Positions 46,865 to 56,270 of a stretch of 64,000 nucleotides of DNA are shown here, piece by piece. The position numbers and the translations under genes were made by a program. Source of the DNA: an uncultured Bryobacteraceae bacterium (GTDB lineage Bacteria > Acidobacteriota > Terriglobia > Bryobacterales > Bryobacteraceae); assembly GCA_937924525.1 (NCBI GenBank), contig CALDSU010000004.1:248001-312000 (forward strand), in the 5' to 3' direction. Every line of letters begins with the position of its first letter. Within the stretch, counting starts at the first letter, position 1. The notes under the pieces were generated by a model. That model had not been told where the DNA came from. It saw nothing but the letters and a program-made list of their open reading frames with translations, and searched no databases.

Positions 46865-47662
46865 GTGTTTCGTGATCGCATTTTCCAAGACCAGGTGGCC
46901 GTCATCACGGGGGGAGGCACAGGACTGGGCCGCGCCTTTTCCCTCCGTTTCGCCGAGCTGGGCGCGCGGGTGGCGCTCGCCAGCCGCAATCCCGAGCATC
47001 TGGCGGCGACGCGCGACGAGATTCGCCGCGCGGGCGGCCAGGCGCTTGCCATGCCCGCCGACGTCCGCAAGCCCGAGGACGTGGAGGCAGTGATGCGCGC
47101 CGCCAAGGACGAGTTCGGAGGCATCGACATGCTGATCAACAACGCCGCCGGCAATTTCCTGTGCCGCGCCGAAAAGCTCAGCTACAACGGTTGGCGCTCG
47201 GTCGTCGACATTGTGCTGAACGGAACCTTCTATTGCTGTCGGGCCGCATTTCCCTACCTGCGCGAGCGCCATCCCGGACGCATCCTGAACATCCTGGCCA
47301 CCTACGCGGAGGGCGCCAGTCCCGGCACCGTGCATTCGGCGGCGGCCAAGGCCGGCGTGCTGGCGCTGACGCGCACGCTCGCGGTCGAGTGGGCCGAGTA
47401 CGGTATCCAGGTGAAGGCCATCGCGCCGGGCCTGTTCCCGACGCCGGGAGCGGCCGAACGCCTCTGGCCGGGCGACCCGGCCGGGCAGGAGGCGCGCATG
47501 CGGCAGATGATCCCCGCCGGGCGCGCCGGGCGTCACGACGAACTCGCCAACCTTGCGGCTTACCTTTGCTCTCCCTACGCCAGCTACATTACCGGGGAGG
47601 CCGTCGTCATCGATGGCGGCATGAGCTGGAATCACCCGTTGTTCGATTGGCGCAGCGTCTGA
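46865..47662 (+). CDS. SDR oxidoreductase, 2,4-dienoyl-CoA reductase-like
   Basis: A 265-residue short-chain dehydrogenase with the NADP-binding TGGGTGLG and NNAAGN. The active site reads HSAAAKAGV, where the usual YxxxK Tyr is missing. This Tyr-less form, with Lys kept, is that of peroxisomal/mitochondrial-type 2,4-dienoyl-CoA reductases, which remove double bonds at even positions in fatty acyl-CoA oxidation. The start is a GTG fixed by the promoter just upstream. Its last 31 bases overlap the AlaX-type gene on the other strand. Confidence 0.88.
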   Translation: MFRDRIFQDQVAVITGGGTGLGRAFSLRFAELGARVALASRNPEHLAATRDEIRRAGGQALAMPADVRKPEDVEAVMRAAKDEFGGIDMLINNAAGNFLCRAEKLSYNGWRSVVDIVLNGTFYCCRAAFPYLRERHPGRILNILATYAEGASPGTVHSAAAKAGVLALTRTLAVEWAEYGIQVKAIAPGLFPTPGAAERLWPGDPAGQEARMRQMIPAGRAGRHDELANLAAYLCSPYASYITGEAVVIDGGMSWNHPLFDWRSV

Positions 47663-48828
47663 ATGCGGTCCCGCAGACACGCGAGCGCCGCTTCCAGTTG
47701 CGCCGGGGGGACGCTCCCCTGGGCCAGGCGGGCGTTGCCGCCGCCCCGGCCGCCGGCGGCTTCGAGCGCGAGTTTCAAGATTCGTCCGGCGTCCAGGCCG
47801 CTGTCGGCGGAAGCAGCCAGGAGGATCGCGCCCGTCGCCCGCACCGCGGCCAGCGCCACCGCCCGGCTTCCGGCGCAGAAGCTTTGCGCCACGGCCCGCG
47901 CCTCATCCACGGAACCGTCCGCGGCGATCGCCTCCCAGCGCCGCACCCCATGCTCGTCCGGGATGGCCGCCTGGTAGGCTTCGCGTCCGCGATGCCCCGC
48001 GATGTCCGCCGCCAGCGTCCGCGCTTGTTTTTCCGCCGCGCGCAGAGCGTCGTGCTGCCGCCTCGCCTGCGCGGGGACGTCATCGAGACCGCAGGCATAG
48101 AGCTGCGCCACCTGGCCCAGGGCCTCGGCGTCCGCCCGCGCGCGTGCGAGCGCGCGCCCGCCGCAGACGAATTCCAGCCTCACCAGGGCGCGGATTTTCT
48201 CCTGCCGCCGCAACAACACCAGGCCGATTTCGCCGGTCGAGCGCACGTGCGTGCCGCCGCAGGCGCTGCGATCCAGCCCTTCGATGGCGACGATGCGCAG
48301 CGTGCCGGCCCGGGCGGGCGCCTTGCGTAAATTCAACTCGCCAGCCGCGTCGGCGAACTCGATCCGCAACGGGCGGTTCTCCCAGGCCAGTTCGTTGACC
48401 CGCCGTTCCAGCCGCACCAGCAGGGCGGGAGAGATCGCGGCCGTCTCCAGGTCCACCGTTGAGACCGTGTCCCCGAGATGCACGCTCACGGTGGCCCAAC
48501 CGAACTCGTTCGCGCACACCGCCGAGAGCAGGTGCTGCCCGCTGTGCTGCTGCATCAGGTCGTAGCGGCGTTCCCAATCGATCCGGCAGGCGGTGTCCGC
48601 CGAGGTCAGCGGCGCGGCCAGCAGATGCGCAACCCGCCCATCTTCGTCCTCCTGGACGTCTTCCACCGCGACGCCGTTGATCCAGCCCCGGTCCGCCGCC
48701 TGTCCGCCGGATTCCGGGTAGAAGGCCGTCCGGTCCAGGTAGACCCGGCGGCCGTCGTCCGCCACTTCCGTCACCCGGGCGGTGAAGTCGCACAGGTAGC
48801 AGTCGGTGTAGTAAAGCCTGGCGGTCAT
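47632..48828 (-). CDS. AlaX-type alanyl-tRNA editing protein with DHHA1 end
   Basis: A free-standing editing protein related to alanyl-tRNA synthetase that removes Ser or Gly from tRNA(Ala). The 398-residue length is the long AlaX form. The zinc motif is HxxxH in QQHSGQHLLS with CGGTHV later. The last third is a DHHA1 domain. Its stop lies inside the SDR gene's 3' end on the other strand. The ATG overlaps the stop of the TIGR03437 protein (ATGA), so the two are coupled although unrelated in function. Confidence 0.9.
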   Translation of the reverse strand: MTARLYYTDCYLCDFTARVTEVADDGRRVYLDRTAFYPESGGQAADRGWINGVAVEDVQEDEDGRVAHLLAAPLTSADTACRIDWERRYDLMQQHSGQHLLSAVCANEFGWATVSVHLGDTVSTVDLETAAISPALLVRLERRVNELAWENRPLRIEFADAAGELNLRKAPARAGTLRIVAIEGLDRSACGGTHVRSTGEIGLVLLRRQEKIRALVRLEFVCGGRALARARADAEALGQVAQLYACGLDDVPAQARRQHDALRAAEKQARTLAADIAGHRGREAYQAAIPDEHGVRRWEAIAADGSVDEARAVAQSFCAGSRAVALAAVRATGAILLAASADSGLDAGRILKLALEAAGGRGGGNARLAQGSVPPAQLEAALACLRDRIQTLRQSNNG

Positions 48829-50552
48829 TCGATGGCCAGCGTTACCTGGTTGCTGAGGGCGCCCACACCTTGGTCCAGGCTCAGCGGCACCGCCCGCCCG
48901 GTGGGGGCCTCCGGGGGGACAAATACGTTGATCTGGTAAAGTCCAACAAATCCGGGCGTGAGCCCGACGAAGAATGGTGTGACGGCTACCGGCGTGCCGC
49001 CAAAACCCCCGCCAAAGACGACTTGCGGGACGGGATCGACACGCGCCAGCGGTTCGGCGGCGGGCGCCGCGGTCCCGGCGGTCACGGCGGGAGTGGTCTG
49101 TCCGAGCCCGATGGCATAGACGGTGAGCGCGTCGCCGGGACGCGCCGGCCGGCTGGCGATGCCTGGCGTCGCCGGCAGGGGGAAGGTCCCGTCCTGGTTG
49201 ACGATGATGCCGTAGTCCGCGATGCCGAGCCGCAGCAGGCGGGGCGCGCGTTCCACTACCTCTACGGCCACGGCGTTCCCCCTTTGCCCCTCGCGTTCCA
49301 CGCGCACCTCCACCACTCCGGACGGCGTGTCATAGGGAATCTGAAAGTTGATCTGGTCGTCCTGCACATAGTACACCGGCGCCGGCCGGCCGTTGAGCAG
49401 CACCCGCGCGCCGCCCAGTTCGGTTCCCAGCGGCAGCGAGGGCGCCAGCACGGGGTCGCCGCTCCGGAACTGAAGTCCGAACACCGCCGCGATCGCGCCC
49501 CGCGCCAGCGGCGCGCCTCGGGCGAAGGTCGCATTGTCGAGCACGCCCTGATACGTTACCTCCGGCGCGCCCGCAGCCACAACTTCCAGCTCCACTTCAA
49601 TCGGTTGCGGCCCGTTGGCCGCGTTGCTCACCGCGTTCACGCGGCCCCGGTAACGCCCGGGGCTCAGTCCGGTAGCGTCCACCGTCACCGGTACGAAACC
49701 GCTCACCTGCGGACCGGTCTTCAACCAGTTGCCCCCGGAAACCGTCGTGGGATCAGCGCCGCCGGTGACCGTGAGCGTGCCCAGCCCCGCGTTTTCCAAA
49801 GCCACATACCGTGTCGCCGGGCCCGAATTCGCCACGCGCCGGACGCGAACCGCCGGCGTTGTGAGCCGGGCGATCGGTTGCTCCGTCACCACCAGGGAAA
49901 CCGCGATCGCCCGGTTGTCCGCCGCAAAGGTGGACCCGGAGATCGTCAAGGCGCCACTGTACGAGCCCCTGCCGAGGTCCGCAGGGTTGGCGCGCACCCG
50001 GTAACCCCGCACGAAATCGAAACTCCCACCCCCGTCGACCGCCAGCGAGAGCCAGGGCTGATTGGTCAGAGCCTGAATCGGGCTGTTGGTGGTGAAGCGG
50101 CTCTCGACGGGCAGTCCGCCCGGCGTGGCGAACAGCTCGACGCGGGCCGGAACATTCCCGCCAATCGCCACGGTGACGGTGATGCTCTGGGGCGCATCCA
50201 CTGCGTTCGGATCGCGCACGGTCACTTCCGCGGTTTGCAGACCCGCTGGCAGCGAGCTGGTCTGGAGCGCGAGCGTGATCGGCAGGCAGGTCTGGCCCGG
50301 GTTCCAGTTCCCGCAAGGCCGGGCGGCCCCCGCCGATGCCGCCACCCAGGTAGCCGAGGAAGTAAACGAGAGGTTCAGGGCGCCATCACCCGCGTTGGCC
50401 GCCTCCACGATTTGCGAGGGTCCGTTCTGTCCGGGCGCGATGGAAACCGGACCGGCCACCGCGGTCTGCAGCCGCAGCCGCGGAGCAGCCAACCCGCTTG
50501 TAACAATAACAAAATAAAAGAGTAATAGGCCAAAGCCGCGGGTGCAAAACAT
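48825..50552 (-). CDS. Exported TIGR03437-type surface protein
   Basis: A 575-residue protein with an N-terminal signal (FCTRGFGLLLFYFVIVTSGLAA). The first half is beta-sandwich modules with Ser/Thr-rich strands. The second half is the Solibacter-type C-terminal domain, including GARVLLNGRPAPVYYVQDDQ and GLYQINVFVPPEAPTG. It is likely surface-exposed; a binding or structural role is inferred. It shares this end domain with the next two genes but has fewer repeats. A TATAGT hexamer lies 6 bases before the ATG. An upstream frame extension of 36 codons was not used. Confidence 0.85.
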   Translation of the reverse strand: MFCTRGFGLLLFYFVIVTSGLAAPRLRLQTAVAGPVSIAPGQNGPSQIVEAANAGDGALNLSFTSSATWVAASAGAARPCGNWNPGQTCLPITLALQTSSLPAGLQTAEVTVRDPNAVDAPQSITVTVAIGGNVPARVELFATPGGLPVESRFTTNSPIQALTNQPWLSLAVDGGGSFDFVRGYRVRANPADLGRGSYSGALTISGSTFAADNRAIAVSLVVTEQPIARLTTPAVRVRRVANSGPATRYVALENAGLGTLTVTGGADPTTVSGGNWLKTGPQVSGFVPVTVDATGLSPGRYRGRVNAVSNAANGPQPIEVELEVVAAGAPEVTYQGVLDNATFARGAPLARGAIAAVFGLQFRSGDPVLAPSLPLGTELGGARVLLNGRPAPVYYVQDDQINFQIPYDTPSGVVEVRVEREGQRGNAVAVEVVERAPRLLRLGIADYGIIVNQDGTFPLPATPGIASRPARPGDALTVYAIGLGQTTPAVTAGTAAPAAEPLARVDPVPQVVFGGGFGGTPVAVTPFFVGLTPGFVGLYQINVFVPPEAPTGRAVPLSLDQGVGALSNQVTLAIE

Positions 50553-50558
50553 GCTCTT

Positions 50559-50564
50559 ACTATA
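50559..50564 (-). promoter_or_regulatory. Possible -10 box of the minus-strand TIGR03437 gene
   Basis: TATAGT on the minus strand, five of six to consensus, 6 bases from the ATG. AAGAGC fills the gap, so a weak ribosome site cannot be excluded. Confidence 0.35.
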
Positions 50565-50659
50565 CCATCCGCCGGATCCCGTCCCGTGAATGCATAACCA
50601 TCCGCCATCCCGGCTTTGATACAGTGAAACGGTTCGCAGCGACCTCGAGGAGGACAACA

Positions 50660-52951
50660 TTGAGGCAGGGCAGCGACCGAGGGACGTGTCTCTTCATCGC
50701 GGGCTGGGCGATTGTCGCGCTGGCCACTGCAAGCCAGGCGCGAGCGCAGCTGTCCCCATCGCCAAGTTCGCTGACGTTTTCCAACTGCCGGGGGGGAGGC
50801 GGGATTCTTCAGCAGACGCTGAACTTGAACACGCCGGGCGAGAAGATCCCGTTTGCAGCGAACGTCATCGAGAATCAGGGCAGGGGGTGGCTGAGCGTCA
50901 CTCCTGAAAGCGACTCCGCGCCGGCATCCGTGAGCGTGCGGGTGAACACCAACGTTCTCGCTGGCGGGGTGTTCACCGGCGCCGTGCGGTATTTTTACCA
51001 GGCAGGGGGCGTCGACCGGCTGTTGCAGGTGAACGTGACGGCAATCTGCGCCACCGAGCCGCCCCGCCTGACCAGCCTGAACCCTGCCAGCGGCCTGCCG
51101 GGACAGAGCTTCACGCTCACCGTGACAGGCTCAAACTTCCTGCCCGGGATCGTGGTCTTTTTAAACGGGCAGGCGCTCGCCACGACGCGCGACTCCACCA
51201 CGGAGATGCGGGCGCAGGTGCGCGGCGATCTGATTCTGACTCCGGGCGCGTACGCCATTACCGCGCAGAATCCGGGCAGCGCGCTGTCGAATCAGCTGAA
51301 CCTTCCCGTGGCCGGACCGTCGGCGCGCATCCTGACCAATGCGCCTCCGGAGGGATTATTCTTCAATGCCTTGGCCGGCAGCGCCTCGCCGCAAACGCTT
51401 TCGCTCAGCTACGCCGCCTCCGACGGCAGCAACCGCGCGCTGAGCGCGCAGGCGCAGAGCTCCGGCTGGCTGGCAGTGGAGCTGAGCGCGAACCAGACCC
51501 CCGGGACGGCGCAGGTCCGGGCGAATCCGGCAGGCTTGGCGGCGGGGAACTACAGCGGCGCGGTGATCTTCACGTCGGCGGTGGTGATCAACAGTCCGGT
51601 GATCGTCCCGGTCACGCTGACGGTGACCAATGTGCCCAACCTGACGGCGAATCCGCCGCACATCGAGTTCAGCGTCCAACCGGGCGGCGCCGCGCAGACC
51701 GCGCGGGTCAGCCTGGCCTCCGGCGGCACTTCCTTGCCGCTCCAGGCTTCCGCGCAGAGCCCCGGGTGGCTCGGGGCGAACCTCGGCGCGGGCGCCAGTC
51801 CGGCGACGCTCACGGTCACCGCCACCCCCGGCACGCTCGCGGCGGGAGTCTATCCAGCGTCGGTGCAGATTTCGGCGCCGGGCGCCGCCAACAGCCCGCT
51901 GACCATTCCGGTGACGCTGACCGTGGGCACGCAGAATCACGTTTCGGTCAGCGAACCGGCGCTGGCGTTTTCGACCGCCGCCGGGCAGAGCCCGGCGCCG
52001 CGGGCGCTCGCCGTTAGTTCGACGATCAGCGGGCTGCCATTCACGGTGCGTTCGGACGCCACGTGGCTGAGCGCCGGCTCCGGAACCACTCCGGCCAATG
52101 TGCCCGTCGCGGTCAACATGGCGGGGCTTACGCCGGGCCAGTACACCGGCTCGCTGTCCATCTCCGCAGCGGGAGCGGCGAATAGTCCGGTGACGGTGAA
52201 CGTGACCCTCACCGTGTCGCCGGCGGGCGCCCGGCCGTCGATCGCCGCGGTGGCGAATGGGGCCAGTTTTGGCGAGGCCATCGCGCCTGGCATGTGGATC
52301 ACGATCCGCGGCGCGAACCTTTCTCCGGTGACGCGAGAGATTCGCCGTGATGAATTCGTGGGAGGGCGCCGTCCGACCGAGGCGGACGGCGTGAGCGCGG
52401 AGGTGAACGGCCGCCCGGCCTTCCTGCATTTCTTGAGCCCCACGCAACTCAATGTGGTCTCGCCGGACGACAGCGCGACCGGACCGGTCAACGTCACCGT
52501 GACGGTCAACGGCCAGGCCAGCGCCGCGTTTACCGCCACGTTGCAACGCGTTGCTCCCGCGTTTTTCTTGTGGCCGGACCGCCAGGTGGTGGCCACCAGC
52601 GCCGATTTCCAGTGGCGGGTCCGCAACGGCACCTTCCCCGGCGTAACGACCACCGCCGCCCGGCCCGGCGAGGTGGTCATCTTGTGGGGCGCCGGCTTTG
52701 GTCCGGTGTCGCCGCCGGTGCCGGCAGGGGCGGTAGCAACCGGCGCGTCGCTGGTGGCGGGCGCAGTCCGCGTCACCGTTGGAGGCGTGGAAGCGCCGTA
52801 CTTCGGGGGAGCGCTGGCGCCGGGTTTCACGGCCCTTTATCAGCTCGCCATTCAGATCCCGGCGAATGCGCCGGAGGGCGACCTGCCCGTGATCGCGACC
52901 GTGGATGGCATATCATCCCCCGCGACGGCGGTGATTTCCGTCAGACGCTAG
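50660..52951 (+). CDS. Exported BACON-repeat/TIGR03437 protein, paralogue 1
   Basis: A 763-residue secreted protein (signal GTCLFIAGWAIVALATASQARA). Next comes a module with a single paired-Cys-like FSNC, then an IPT/TIG-like domain (PASGLPGQSFTLTVTGSNF). Three BACON-like repeats follow, each closing with a NSPVxxPVTLTV strand, and then the Solibacter C-terminal domain with PAFFLWPDRQVVATSADF. BACON domains are thought to bind carbohydrate or mucin. TTG is the chosen start, because GAGGAGG lies before it at the same place as the ATG in the tandem paralogue. A GTG 12 codons earlier is the alternative. Confidence 0.86.
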   Translation: MRQGSDRGTCLFIAGWAIVALATASQARAQLSPSPSSLTFSNCRGGGGILQQTLNLNTPGEKIPFAANVIENQGRGWLSVTPESDSAPASVSVRVNTNVLAGGVFTGAVRYFYQAGGVDRLLQVNVTAICATEPPRLTSLNPASGLPGQSFTLTVTGSNFLPGIVVFLNGQALATTRDSTTEMRAQVRGDLILTPGAYAITAQNPGSALSNQLNLPVAGPSARILTNAPPEGLFFNALAGSASPQTLSLSYAASDGSNRALSAQAQSSGWLAVELSANQTPGTAQVRANPAGLAAGNYSGAVIFTSAVVINSPVIVPVTLTVTNVPNLTANPPHIEFSVQPGGAAQTARVSLASGGTSLPLQASAQSPGWLGANLGAGASPATLTVTATPGTLAAGVYPASVQISAPGAANSPLTIPVTLTVGTQNHVSVSEPALAFSTAAGQSPAPRALAVSSTISGLPFTVRSDATWLSAGSGTTPANVPVAVNMAGLTPGQYTGSLSISAAGAANSPVTVNVTLTVSPAGARPSIAAVANGASFGEAIAPGMWITIRGANLSPVTREIRRDEFVGGRRPTEADGVSAEVNGRPAFLHFLSPTQLNVVSPDDSATGPVNVTVTVNGQASAAFTATLQRVAPAFFLWPDRQVVATSADFQWRVRNGTFPGVTTTAARPGEVVILWGAGFGPVSPPVPAGAVATGASLVAGAVRVTVGGVEAPYFGGALAPGFTALYQLAIQIPANAPEGDLPVIATVDGISSPATAVISVRR

Positions 52952-52983
52952 CGCCGCCGAGCGCTTCGTGACGGTTCCGGGAG

Positions 52984-53008
52984 CCGCCGGGTCCGCCCGG
53001 CGGGCTTT
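52984..53008 (+). terminator. Hairpin terminator of BACON paralogue 1
   Basis: CCGCCGGG and CCCGGCGG form a perfect 8-bp stem around a TCCG tetraloop, followed by GCTTT. It lies 33 bases after the stop and within about 70 bases of the next gene's start, so it overlaps that gene's probable promoter (TTGATAGAGTG). Confidence 0.6.
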
Positions 53009-53050
53009 GATAGAGTGAGAGAATTTGCGGGTCTTGCGAGGAGGAGATCG

Positions 53051-56000
53051 ATGCGGCGAGGCGGAATCCACGGTCAGGGTCTCTTCATCGCGGGCTGGGC
53101 GATCGGGGCTCTCGCCTTCCCAACAGGGGCACAGGCGCAGCTTTCCGCGTCACCGAGTTCGCTGAACTTCTCAAATTGTCAAGTTGGAACCGGGAACATC
53201 CAGCAGACCCTCAACATCAACAGCTCCGCGGGCCCTATCAACTTCACCGTCGCAACCGGCGTGAATCTGGGCAGCGGCTGGCTCAGCATCAGCCCGACCT
53301 CCGCCGTTGCGCCGGCTTCGTTGACGGCAAGGGTCAATACCAATCTGGTTCCCGTCGGACCCGCCACCGGATTTTTCCTGTTCCGTTACGTTTTCGGCGG
53401 GGTAAACCGGCAGTTCGCGGTCAACGTAAACGTGAATTGCCAAAGCGAACCGCCGCAACTGTTCAGTCTCGACCCGCCGAACGTGCCACCCGGGCTGACC
53501 TTTTTCCTGACGATCCTGGGCTCGAATTTCCAGAACGGAGTGGTGGTTTTCCTCAATGGTCAATCCTTAAGCACGACGCGGGACAGCGCGGGGCAGGTGC
53601 GAGCGACCGTCCCGGGAGGGCTGATTGCCAATCCAGGCGCGTACACGGTTACGGCGCAGAATCCGAACAGTCCGCTTTCGAATGCGCTTGGCTTAGGCGT
53701 GGGACCGATCGGTCAACTCGTGACGAGCGCGCCCGCCCAAGGTTTGTCCTTCAGTGTGCCCGTCAACACGGGAACGGTGCGAACGCTTTCTTTTACCTAC
53801 GCTGCGTCCGATGGCAGCAATCGCGCGGTGAGCATCCAACCGCAAGGCGGCGGGTGGCTGTCCGTCGAAGCCAGCAGCAACCAGACGCCCGGCGCCGCGC
53901 AGGTGCGGGCCAATCCATCGGGGCTCGCGGTTGGAAATTATAGTGGGTCGATCACGCTGGTTTCGCCGACGCTCACCAACAGCCCGGTGGTGATTCCGGT
54001 GACGCTGACGGTGACGGCTGTCATCAACCTGACCGCGAATCCCGCGCAGATCAACTTCGCGACGCAGCCAGGGGGAGCCCCACAGACCGTCTCGGTGAGT
54101 TTGGCGTCAGGCGGCGCGCTGTTGCCCTTTCTGGCCTCCCCGCAGAGTGCGGGCGGGTGGCTGACGGTAAGCCCGGGCTCCGGCACCACGCCGGCGACCC
54201 TCAGCGTGACCGCCAACCCGGGACAACTGGCGGCTGGTGTTTACAACGGCTCGGTGCAAGTCACTTCCGTCAGCGCCGCCAATAGCCCGCTCTCGATCCC
54301 GGCGACGCTGACCGTCGGCACAGCGAACAGCCTCAGCGTGAACCCGCCGTCGCTGTCGTTCTCGGCCACGGCGGGACAGAACCCGGCTCCGCAGCCGTTG
54401 AGCGTCGTCTCGACCACCGGCGGACTGGCGTTCAGCGTGACTTCGAATGCCGCGTGGCTCAGCGCGGGATCCGGCTCGACCCCGGCCAATGTATCGGTGT
54501 CGGTCAACGCGGCGGGACTGGCGCCAGGCCAGTACACGGCTGCCCTGAGCGTTTCGGCCGCAGGCGCGACGAACAGTCCCGTGACGGTGAACGTAACGCT
54601 CACCGTGAGCCAGGCGCAGACGCCGTCGCTGCTGGCGCAGCCCGGTTCGTTAAGCTTGTCCGCGCAAGCCGGAGCGAACGCGAGCGCCGCAATCAGCGTG
54701 ACCTCCCGCGGCGCCGTGCTTACTTTTGCGGCATCCGCCGGCGCGCCCTGGCTCTCGGTTCAGACCTCCAGCAACACGACGCCCGCCAACGTGACCGTCG
54801 CGGCCAACGCGGCTACTCTCAGCGCCGGCGCCTATCACGCGGCGATCACCCTGACCGCCCAGGGGGTCGCGAACAGTCCGGTGACGGTCCCGGTGACGTT
54901 CACGGTCACCGGCGCGGCGCTGCCCACCCTGTCGGTAAGCCAGAACCCGGTAAACTTCACCCTGGCGCCAGGCGGCAATCCGCAAGCGCAGACCATCGCC
55001 GTGACTTCGAGTGGCGCCGCGCTTTCGTACACCTCCACCGTGGGTCCTGGGGCGAACTGGTTGGCCGTGTCCGGCGGCGGTTCGGCGCCCGGGCCCTTGA
55101 CTCTCACTGCGAATCCGGGGGGACTCGCGCCGGGTTCCTATGCGGCCACGGTAACCCTCAGCGCGGCCGGCGCCGCGAATAGTCCTGTTACCCTCAGTGT
55201 GAACCTGACGGTGACCAGCGGAGCGACGCCCGCCCTGAGCGCCGCGCCGCCAGCGTTGAGCCTGACAGCCGCCGTGGGCGGACCGCCTGTTTCCCAGAAC
55301 GTAACGATTTCCTCGAGTGGCGCCCAGGTCGCCTTCGTGGCCACCGCGACGGCAGGCTGGCTGAGCGTGTCCGCACCGGGAGGCACGACGCCCGCCACCC
55401 TCGCCGTGACGGCCAATGCCACGGGTCTCGCAGCCGGCGAACACAGCGCCGCGCTCACCGTAACGGCGCAGGGGACCGCCAACTCGCCCCTGACCATCAC
55501 GGTGCGCCTGACGGTTTCCGCCAGTGGCGCCCGCCCGGCCGTGTCGCGCGTCGAGCATGGCGCCAGTTTCGCCGATGTCATCGCTCCCGCCTCCTGGATC
55601 ACCATTCGCGGCGCCAACCTCTCGCCGGTGACCAGGGAAATCCGCAGCGGTGAATTTGTCGGAGGGCGGCGGCCGACGCAGGCCGAGGGGGTCAGTGTCC
55701 AGGTGAACAACCGTCCGGCGTTTCTGCACTACCTCAGCCCCGCGCAACTCAACGTGGTTTCTCCGGACGATGATGCGGTGGGGCCCGTCACGGTCACCGT
55801 GACGGTGAACGGCCAAACCAGCGCGTCGTCCACCGCGAGTCTGCGGCGGGTGGCGCCCGCGTTTTTCCTGTGGCCGGAGAATCAGGTGGTGGCCACCAGC
55901 GTGGATTTCCAACTGCGGGCGCGTAATGGCACGTTTCCCGGCGCGGCCACTAAGGCGGTCGCTCCCGGCGAGGTCATCATCCTTTGGGGAAGCGGGTTCG

Positions 56001-56251
56001 GCGCCGTGAGCCCCCCCGTGCCCGCAGGCGCGGCGGCCGTGGGCGCCTCGCTCATTACCGGAACCTTGCGCGTGACCGTGGGCGGCCTCGAGACGATCCA
56101 CTTTGGCGCAGCCCTCGCCCCGGGCTTCACCGCGCTTTTCCAACTGGCAATCCAAATCCCGCCGGATGCGCCCGATGGCGAACTACCCGTCATCGCCACG
56201 TTGGATGGAGTGGCCTCGCCGGCGAACGCCGTGATCTCGGTCCGGAGGTAA
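53051..56251 (+). CDS. Exported BACON-repeat/TIGR03437 protein, paralogue 2
   Basis: A 1066-residue secreted protein very similar to the preceding one: the same signal (GLFIAGWAIGALAFPTGAQA), FSNC module, IPT-like domain and C-terminal domain. It has six NSP...LTV repeats against three, the extra ones inserted before the C-terminal domain. Its ATG has GAGGAGG before it. The close match at both ends with different repeat numbers shows tandem duplication followed by repeat gain or loss. It probably stays on the cell surface, but no anchor motif was seen. Confidence 0.86.
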   Translation: MRRGGIHGQGLFIAGWAIGALAFPTGAQAQLSASPSSLNFSNCQVGTGNIQQTLNINSSAGPINFTVATGVNLGSGWLSISPTSAVAPASLTARVNTNLVPVGPATGFFLFRYVFGGVNRQFAVNVNVNCQSEPPQLFSLDPPNVPPGLTFFLTILGSNFQNGVVVFLNGQSLSTTRDSAGQVRATVPGGLIANPGAYTVTAQNPNSPLSNALGLGVGPIGQLVTSAPAQGLSFSVPVNTGTVRTLSFTYAASDGSNRAVSIQPQGGGWLSVEASSNQTPGAAQVRANPSGLAVGNYSGSITLVSPTLTNSPVVIPVTLTVTAVINLTANPAQINFATQPGGAPQTVSVSLASGGALLPFLASPQSAGGWLTVSPGSGTTPATLSVTANPGQLAAGVYNGSVQVTSVSAANSPLSIPATLTVGTANSLSVNPPSLSFSATAGQNPAPQPLSVVSTTGGLAFSVTSNAAWLSAGSGSTPANVSVSVNAAGLAPGQYTAALSVSAAGATNSPVTVNVTLTVSQAQTPSLLAQPGSLSLSAQAGANASAAISVTSRGAVLTFAASAGAPWLSVQTSSNTTPANVTVAANAATLSAGAYHAAITLTAQGVANSPVTVPVTFTVTGAALPTLSVSQNPVNFTLAPGGNPQAQTIAVTSSGAALSYTSTVGPGANWLAVSGGGSAPGPLTLTANPGGLAPGSYAATVTLSAAGAANSPVTLSVNLTVTSGATPALSAAPPALSLTAAVGGPPVSQNVTISSSGAQVAFVATATAGWLSVSAPGGTTPATLAVTANATGLAAGEHSAALTVTAQGTANSPLTITVRLTVSASGARPAVSRVEHGASFADVIAPASWITIRGANLSPVTREIRSGEFVGGRRPTQAEGVSVQVNNRPAFLHYLSPAQLNVVSPDDDAVGPVTVTVTVNGQTSASSTASLRRVAPAFFLWPENQVVATSVDFQLRARNGTFPGAATKAVAPGEVIILWGSGFGAVSPPVPAGAAAVGASLITGTLRVTVGGLETIHFGAALAPGFTALFQLAIQIPPDAPDGELPVIATLDGVASPANAVISVRR

Positions 56252-56270
56252 CGGCGCGGCTAGCGCGCCG
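56252..56270. terminator. Hairpin between convergent BACON paralogue 2 and GH127 gene
   Basis: CGGCGCG and CGCGCCG form a perfect 7-bp stem with a GCTAG loop, starting right after the TAA of the BACON gene and covering the stop of the GH127 gene. It is well placed to end both transcripts, though no T-run follows. Confidence 0.45.

Noticed and set aside
53900-55500. Regular DNA repeats as a CRISPR array
   Set aside because: The repeats are about 250-290 bases, in frame, and encode BACON-like domains; there are no short constant repeats with unique spacers.
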